DNA of 9,603 bases from Limnoglobus sp043780595 (GTDB taxonomy: Bacteria > Planctomycetota > Planctomycetia > Gemmatales > Gemmataceae), in the NCBI GenBank assembly GCA_043780595.1, contig JAYWCL010000150.1, positions 1 to 9,603 on the forward strand. The letters are read 5' to 3'. Below the pieces are notes generated by a model, which was not told the origin of the DNA, searched no databases, and saw nothing but the letters and a program-made list of their open reading frames with translations. Both the position numbers and the translations under genes were made by a program. Below, piece after piece: positions 5,453 to 9,603 of this stretch (the stretch's first letter is position 1; each line of letters starts with the position of its first letter).

Positions 5453-5916
5453 TCGACACCGAGCCTTTCGCGGAGTGCCGCAATACCGGCTTCGTATCGC
5501 CGGTGTGCGGTACTCGGGGAACATCCCACGGCCAACGAAACTTGTTCCAACGTGAGGCCACCCCAGAGCCGGGCGACAATCACTTCCCGCAGTTCGGGTG
5601 ACAGCGAATCGAGTGCGTGAATCGCGGCATTCGCATCGAGGCCGTCGATGCTCGCTTCTGCGAACCAGCCGACAGGCTTCGAAGCGGTGCGCTCGCGTTT
5701 GGCACGCCGTCGCTCGGCCTTGCTCCAGTCGATGGCGGCATTACGGACGACGCGGAACAGCCACCCCGCCGGGTCGTTCGGAGGTGTGCGTTGGGCCGAG
5801 AGTTTGCAGAACGCCGCTTGCACGACATCCTCCGGCGACGCGCACCACTGCCGGGCGTACAGCGTCAGCGCCGCCGCATGGTCGTCGATCAGTTTGGCGA
5901 GCGGCATCGCAGTCAT
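5437..5916 (-). CDS. ECF-family RNA polymerase sigma factor
   Basis: 159 residues, typical for an extracytoplasmic-function sigma factor, with only regions 2 and 4. Region 2 covers about 8-70, with CASPEDVVQAAFCKL and PAGWLFRVVRNAAIDW (core binding and -10 recognition). A linker with SKPVGWFAEASIDGLDANA follows. Region 4 covers about 101-152, with LSPELREVIVARLWGGLTLE and a helix-turn-helix at about 121-145 (-35 recognition). ATG at 5916 or 5907 opens region 2 properly. Neither has a strong ribosome binding site, so the start is uncertain by three residues. The open frame runs much further upstream to 7359, but that is antisense to ppdK. As the first gene of a tight minus-strand cluster, it may control its own unit. 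Confidence 0.88.
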   Translation of the reverse strand: MTAMPLAKLIDDHAAALTLYARQWCASPEDVVQAAFCKLSAQRTPPNDPAGWLFRVVRNAAIDWSKAERRRAKRERTASKPVGWFAEASIDGLDANAAIHALDSLSPELREVIVARLWGGLTLEQVSLAVGCSPSTAHRRYEAGIAALRERLGVECPKT

Positions 5917-6060
5917 TTCAAATACCAGACGACACGGCAGCGAAGATTTTCCGCGTGCATTTCCCAAATGGCCGCTTTTCCCGGATGTTCCTAAAATGAA
6001 ACCCGAAACCTCACACGACCGTGCGAGATGCGTTCGACTCTTCTCACGAAACAGGGACCG
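5917..6060. promoter_or_regulatory. Divergent promoter region between sigma factor and ppdK
   Basis: This 144-base gap must carry promoters for both the minus-strand sigma gene and plus-strand ppdK. On the plus strand TAAAAT (5992-5997) is a good -10-like box, with a weak TGGCCG (5969-5974) at -35 spacing. On the minus strand GGAAC (5991-5987) resembles an ECF-type -35 element, but no clear matching -10 was found. AGGGA (6053-6057) is the ribosome binding site of ppdK, unusually close (three bases) to its ATG. The promoter calls are weak. Confidence 0.35.
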
Positions 6061-8778
6061 ATGAGTACTAAGTACGTTTACTTTTTTGGCGACGGTAAGG
6101 CCGATGGCAACGCGGGCATGCGGAATAATCTCGGTGGCAAAGGGGCGAACCTCGCGGAAATGACGCTGATTGGTCTGCCCGTACCGGCCGGTTTCACGCT
6201 CTCCACGGACGTCTGTACGTACTTCTACGACAACGAACGCAAGTACCCGCCCGAACTCAAGGCCCAAGTCGAAATCGCGCTCAAGCAGATCGAACAGTCG
6301 ATGGGGACGAAGTTCGGCGACGCCACGAACCCGCTCTTGCTCGCCTGCCGTTCGGGTGGCCGCGACAGTATGCCGGGGATGATGGACACCGTGCTGAACA
6401 TCGGCCTCAACGATGTCACCGTGAAGGCGCTCGCTAAACAGAGCGGCAACGAGCCGTTCGCACTCGATAGCTACCGTCGCTTGCTGTCGATGTACGGCGA
6501 AGTCGTGATGGGCCTGAAGGGGCACAAAGACGAGCCATTTGAGCACATCCTCGAAACCGCGAAGCACAAGCAAGGCGTGACGCTCGACAACGAGCTTTCG
6601 GTCGAATCGCTTCAGTCGATCATCTCGCAGTACAAAGCGGCGATCAAGAAATATACCGGCAAAGAATTCCCGTCGGACCCATACGAACAAGTTTGGGGTG
6701 CGATCGGTGCGGTGTTCGGCTCGTGGATGAACGACCGCGCCTGCGTGTATCGCCGTCAGTACGGCATCCCCGACGAATGGGGCACCGCCTGTAACATCAT
6801 GGCGATGGTCTTCGGCAACCTCGGCGACGACTGCGCCACCGGCGTGGCACTGACCCGCGATGGTTCGCTCGGCGCACCCGGCATGAACGGCGATTACCTC
6901 ATCAACGCCCAGGGCGAAGACGTGGTGAACGGTTCGCGCCCCACGAAGCGGATCGAAGAAACGCTCGGGATCGACATGCCGACGGCGTTCAAGGAACTCG
7001 TCGAAGTCGGGCACAAGCTCGAAAAGCACTACCGGAACATGCAGGACATCGAGTTCACGATCTCCCGCAACAAGCTGTACATGCTTCAGACGCGCAATGC
7101 GAAACGCACCGGCTTCGCCGCCGTTCGCGTCGCCACCGACCTCGTCGAAGAAGGCTTGATTACCAAGGACGAAGCGATCTCCGCGAAGTTCATCCCGGCG
7201 GGCGACCTCAGCCAACTGCTTCAGCCGCTGTTCGACACGGAAGCAAAGAAGGCCGCCGAAAAAGCGGGCAAGTTCCTGACGAAGGGCATCCCTGCCGGGC
7301 CGGGTGCCGCCACGGGCAAGATCGTCTGTTCGCCGCAAAAAGCGGAAGCGATCAAGCAAGCGAACCCGAACGCCGCACTCGTGCTCGTTCGTAAGGAAAC
7401 GACCCCCGAAGACCTTCGCGGGATGAAGGCCGCACTCGGGATTCTCACTGCAGTCGGTGGGGTGTCATCGCACGCCGCACTCGTCAGCCGTCAGATGGGG
7501 AAAGTCTGCATCGTCGGTGCGGGGCAACTCGATATCGACAACGACAAAGGCACCGTTGTCGTGAATGGCGTCACCTACAAAGAAGGCGACGACATCAGCA
7601 TCGATGGCTTCACCGGCGAAGTGTTCTCGGGCAGTATCAGCACGCAACCGAGCGAAGTCGTGCAAGTGCTAATCAAGAAAGAACTCGCACCGGAGAAGTC
7701 CGACGTGTATCGCCGGTTCATGCTCGTCATGAAGTGGGCGGATGAGAAGCGCAAGATTCGCGTTCGCACGAACGCCGACTTACCCGAACAGGCCGCCGAG
7801 GCGATCGCGTTCGGTGCCGAAGGGATCGGCCTCTGCCGCACGGAGCACATGTTCTTCGATCATATCGCCGAGATGCGCGAGATGATTATGGCCTCCGACA
7901 CGCCGGCGCGCGAGTTGGCGCTCGCGAAGATTCTGCCGTTCCAGCGCAAGGATTTCGCGGGCCTGTTCACGGCGATGGCGGGGTTGCCTGTGACCATTCG
8001 CTTACTCGATCCACCACTGCACGAATTCCTGCCGCAGAACGAAGCGGGACAAGCCGAGATGGCGAAGATCCTCGGCAAAAAGATCGAAGACGTGGCTCGC
8101 CGCGTGAGTGAGTTGCACGAATCGAACCCGATGCTCGGCCACCGCGGTTGTCGCCTCGGTATCGTCTATCCGGAAATCACCGCGATGCAGTCGCGAGCGA
8201 TTTTCGAGGCCGCCGTCGAGTGCCAGAAGGCCGGGATCAAGGTGTACCCCGAAGTGATGATTCCGCTCGTCGGGTTCAAGAAAGAACTCGATAACCAGGA
8301 GAAGATCGTTCGCGAAATGGCGACGAAAGTCTTCGCGGAAACCGGTGTCACGGTTGCGTACATGGTCGGCACGATGATCGAACTGCCACGGGCCTGCGTT
8401 GCAGCCGCCGAGATCGCACAATCGGCCGAGTTCTTCAGCTTCGGGACGAACGACCTGACGCAGACCGCGCTGGGCGTCAGCCGCGACGATTACGGCCCGT
8501 TCATCTCGGCCTACACCGACCCGAAGCGTGCCGACGTTCTGCCCGCCGACCCGTTCGCAACCATCGATCAAGATGGTGTCGGCGAACTGATGAAGATGGG
8601 CGTCGAACGCGGTCGCAAGACCCGTCCGAAACTGAAGATCGGCATCTGCGGCGAACACGGTGGCGACCCCGCCAGTGTGATCTTCTGCCACAACATCGGC
8701 CTCGATTACGTGAGCTGCTCGCCGTTCCGCGTGCCCGTCGCACGCCTCGCTGCCGCCCAGGCGGTGCTCGGAAAGTAG
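6061..8778 (+). CDS. ppdK: Pyruvate, phosphate dikinase
   Basis: 905 residues, normal for the family. It catalyses ATP + phosphate + pyruvate to AMP + PPi + phosphoenolpyruvate, reversibly, in the cytoplasm, linking glycolysis and gluconeogenesis. The N-terminal nucleotide-binding domain has NNLGGKGANLAEM, RSGGRDSMPGMMDTVLNIGL, YLINAQGEDVV and KHYRNMQDIEFTI. The swivelling domain has LTAVGGVSSHAALVSR with catalytic His471. The C-terminal PEP/pyruvate barrel has GLCRTEHMFF (Arg593), FGTNDLTQ, SRDD and GICGEHGGDPASV, followed by YVSCSPFRVP with catalytic Cys886. All catalytic motifs are intact. The regulatory Thr two residues before the His in plant and many bacterial enzymes is Ser469 here. 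ATG at 6061 was preferred over 6028 because homology begins with TKYVYFFGDG. It stands alone, divergent from the sigma-factor cluster. Confidence 0.97.
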   Translation: MSTKYVYFFGDGKADGNAGMRNNLGGKGANLAEMTLIGLPVPAGFTLSTDVCTYFYDNERKYPPELKAQVEIALKQIEQSMGTKFGDATNPLLLACRSGGRDSMPGMMDTVLNIGLNDVTVKALAKQSGNEPFALDSYRRLLSMYGEVVMGLKGHKDEPFEHILETAKHKQGVTLDNELSVESLQSIISQYKAAIKKYTGKEFPSDPYEQVWGAIGAVFGSWMNDRACVYRRQYGIPDEWGTACNIMAMVFGNLGDDCATGVALTRDGSLGAPGMNGDYLINAQGEDVVNGSRPTKRIEETLGIDMPTAFKELVEVGHKLEKHYRNMQDIEFTISRNKLYMLQTRNAKRTGFAAVRVATDLVEEGLITKDEAISAKFIPAGDLSQLLQPLFDTEAKKAAEKAGKFLTKGIPAGPGAATGKIVCSPQKAEAIKQANPNAALVLVRKETTPEDLRGMKAALGILTAVGGVSSHAALVSRQMGKVCIVGAGQLDIDNDKGTVVVNGVTYKEGDDISIDGFTGEVFSGSISTQPSEVVQVLIKKELAPEKSDVYRRFMLVMKWADEKRKIRVRTNADLPEQAAEAIAFGAEGIGLCRTEHMFFDHIAEMREMIMASDTPARELALAKILPFQRKDFAGLFTAMAGLPVTIRLLDPPLHEFLPQNEAGQAEMAKILGKKIEDVARRVSELHESNPMLGHRGCRLGIVYPEITAMQSRAIFEAAVECQKAGIKVYPEVMIPLVGFKKELDNQEKIVREMATKVFAETGVTVAYMVGTMIELPRACVAAAEIAQSAEFFSFGTNDLTQTALGVSRDDYGPFISAYTDPKRADVLPADPFATIDQDGVGELMKMGVERGRKTRPKLKIGICGEHGGDPASVIFCHNIGLDYVSCSPFRVPVARLAAAQAVLGK

Positions 8779-8799
8779 TGAGTGGAGACGTGCAAAAGT

Positions 8800-8895
8800 C
8801 CGGTCTTTGTAGCTGGGGTCTATGACCCCGGTCTTTGTAGCTGGGGTCTGTGACCCCGGTTCTGGAAAACCGGCCTCACAGAGGCCAGCTACAAA
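8800..8895. repeat. Branched palindromic intergenic repeat with two 28-base units
   Basis: Two 28-base units (8800-8827 and 8828-8855) are identical except one base (A or G at unit position 23). Each holds TTTGTAGCTGG and the hairpin GGGGTC-3-GACCCC. Two further hairpins follow: CCGGTT-6-AACCGG (8856-8873) and GGCCTC-3-GAGGCC (8872-8886). The end CCAGCTACAAA (8885-8895) is the exact reverse complement of TTTGTAGCTGG at 8806-8816 and 8834-8844. Closed by this 11-bp stem, the element can form a three-armed, cloverleaf-like fold, with a few bases shared between neighbouring arms. It lies between ppdK and the Uma2 gene. It may act as a transcript end or stabiliser for ppdK, or may be a dispersed palindromic repeat; no T-run is present. 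Confidence 0.85.
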
Positions 8896-8924
8896 TCTAC
8901 TACGAAGTCGAAAACGAGGCGACT

Positions 8925-9494
8925 ATGTCTGCTGATTTAAGCAAATTCACCCTTGCTGAACTCGAACGACTTCTCATGAAGGCAATCGTTCCACAACTCA
9001 AGAACGTCGAGCGGATCGAAGGGTCTGCGGTGGACAAAAAGCGGCACAATCCGCCGCACGCCGGGACGATTGCGGTCGTTCAGGCCGCACTCCTTCAGTT
9101 GCAAATCGCTGGCTGGAATGTCCGGGTTCAACTACCTTTTCGTGCCTCGACCAGCGAACCCGAACCCGATTTCGCAATCGTGCGAGGCGATCATCGAAGC
9201 TATCTTCGGCGTCACCCCATTGCGTCGGATGTTGGCCTCGTGATCGAAGTCGCAGACTCGACGCTGGATTCGGATCGTTCGGATAAAGTCCGCGTCTACG
9301 CCCGCGACGCCATCGGTACATACTGGATCGTTAACCTGGTCGATTCCCAAGTCGAAGTTTACACCGATCCGCAACCGGATTCGGCTCCGCCCACCTACGC
9401 GATTCGCAACGACTTTCTGCCCGGACAAAGCATCCCGCTCGTTCTCGATGGACAAACAGTGGCTATGATTTCGGTAGTCGATCTGTTACCTTGA
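8925..9494 (+). CDS. Uma2-family protein (PD-(D/E)XK nuclease fold)
   Basis: 189 residues, the usual length of Uma2/DUF820 proteins, which have a restriction-endonuclease-like fold and are abundant in cyanobacteria and planctomycetes; their biological role is unsettled. The putative active site is complete: EPDFAI (Asp82), LVIEV (Glu108) and DSDRSDKVRVYA (Lys121), followed by the family signature GTYWIVNL. The conserved His of NPPHAG (45) is present. There is no signal peptide, so it is cytoplasmic. ATG at 8925 has GAGG five bases upstream. A start at 8850 would make the palindromic repeat coding and is rejected. No methylase or toxin-antitoxin partner is adjacent. There is no sign of decay. 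Confidence 0.9.
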   Translation: MSADLSKFTLAELERLLMKAIVPQLKNVERIEGSAVDKKRHNPPHAGTIAVVQAALLQLQIAGWNVRVQLPFRASTSEPEPDFAIVRGDHRSYLRRHPIASDVGLVIEVADSTLDSDRSDKVRVYARDAIGTYWIVNLVDSQVEVYTDPQPDSAPPTYAIRNDFLPGQSIPLVLDGQTVAMISVVDLLP

Positions 9495-9603
9495 TTCAGA
9501 GTTGCACGGGTGTAACCGCGTTTCCGGCGTGGGTTAGGCTGGGAATCCCTCGTAGCTTCCCACGAGTTGCCGATGCGGATGCACGCGTTCGGCTCCCTCG
9601 ACT
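9495..9603. other. Downstream stretch with no supported gene
   Basis: Two short interleaved inverted repeats are visible: GGGAA (9541-9545) with TTCCC (9557-9561), and CTCGT (9549-9553) with ACGAG (9562-9566). The minus strand is open to the window edge in some frames, one ending VEGAERVHPHRQLVGSYEGF before a stop. This could be the end of a gene starting outside the window, or an intergenic repeat. Nothing decides between these from 109 bases. Confidence 0.2.

Noticed and set aside
5040..5579. 648-residue reading that extends the secreted protein upstream
   Set aside because: It overlaps the membrane-protein and sigma genes in another frame. The signal peptide and ribosome site place the start at 5039.
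5987..5991. GGAAC as an ECF-type -35 element for sigma autoregulation
   Set aside because: No matching -10 element at the expected 16-17 base spacing, so it is mentioned only as a weak candidate.
5917..7359. 640-residue minus-strand reading that extends the sigma factor far upstream
   Set aside because: The extra part is antisense to the clearly conserved ppdK gene; the sigma domains begin just after 5916.
8002..8691. 229-residue minus-strand open frame opposite ppdK
   Set aside because: Antisense shadow of conserved ppdK codons, with no recognisable motif.
8800..8895. CRISPR-like array
   Set aside because: The two 28-base units are directly adjacent with no spacer, and the rest is explained by hairpins.
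8850..8924. Upstream start for the Uma2 gene at 8850
   Set aside because: It would translate the palindromic repeat, and it lacks a ribosome site. The family N-terminus fits 8925.

Overview
The window (about 9.6 kb, high GC) most resembles a chromosomal segment of a planctomycete, probably of the Gemmata group. This is an inference from gene style: a short ECF sigma factor followed by a one-pass membrane protein and a secreted protein ending in a DPxxGKPFxY-type motif, a solitary Uma2-family nuclease gene, a serpin lipoprotein, and palindromic intergenic repeats. No rRNA, tRNA, CRISPR array or intact insertion sequence was found.

Positions 1-808 hold no intact gene. The stretch contains a frameshifted helix-turn-helix fragment of transposase type (minus strand, 251-501), a weaker second coding remnant (99-287, minus), three sequence blocks that recur in the same order at 64-127 and 567-687, a 9-bp inverted repeat (603-635), and a pair of inverted TTTGCAATTG sites just upstream of the serpin. 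Positions 809-2059 encode an apparently inhibitory serpin lipoprotein with predicted P1 lysine. Its stop codon is followed in the same frame by a second serpin C-terminus plus a membrane anchor (2060-2278), which looks like the relic of a recombined serpin gene.

From 5916 down to 2284 (minus strand) six genes are packed with overlaps or gaps under 50 bp: ECF sigma factor, one-pass membrane protein (candidate anti-sigma), secreted protein of unknown function, a fusion of a Cys-rich domain to a TusA-like domain, a DsrE-like protein with CxxC, and a small lipoprotein. The layout suggests one sigma-controlled unit joining envelope proteins to sulfur-relay-like or thiol chemistry.

Divergently on the plus strand, 6061-8778 encodes a full-length pyruvate, phosphate dikinase (ppdK). 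It is followed by a palindromic repeat cluster (8800-8895) that can fold into a branched, cloverleaf-like structure, and then by an intact Uma2-family nuclease-fold gene (8925-9494). The last 109 bases hold no supported gene. The observations most worth a second look are the double serpin C-terminus, the sigma/TusA/DsrE cluster and the branched repeat.
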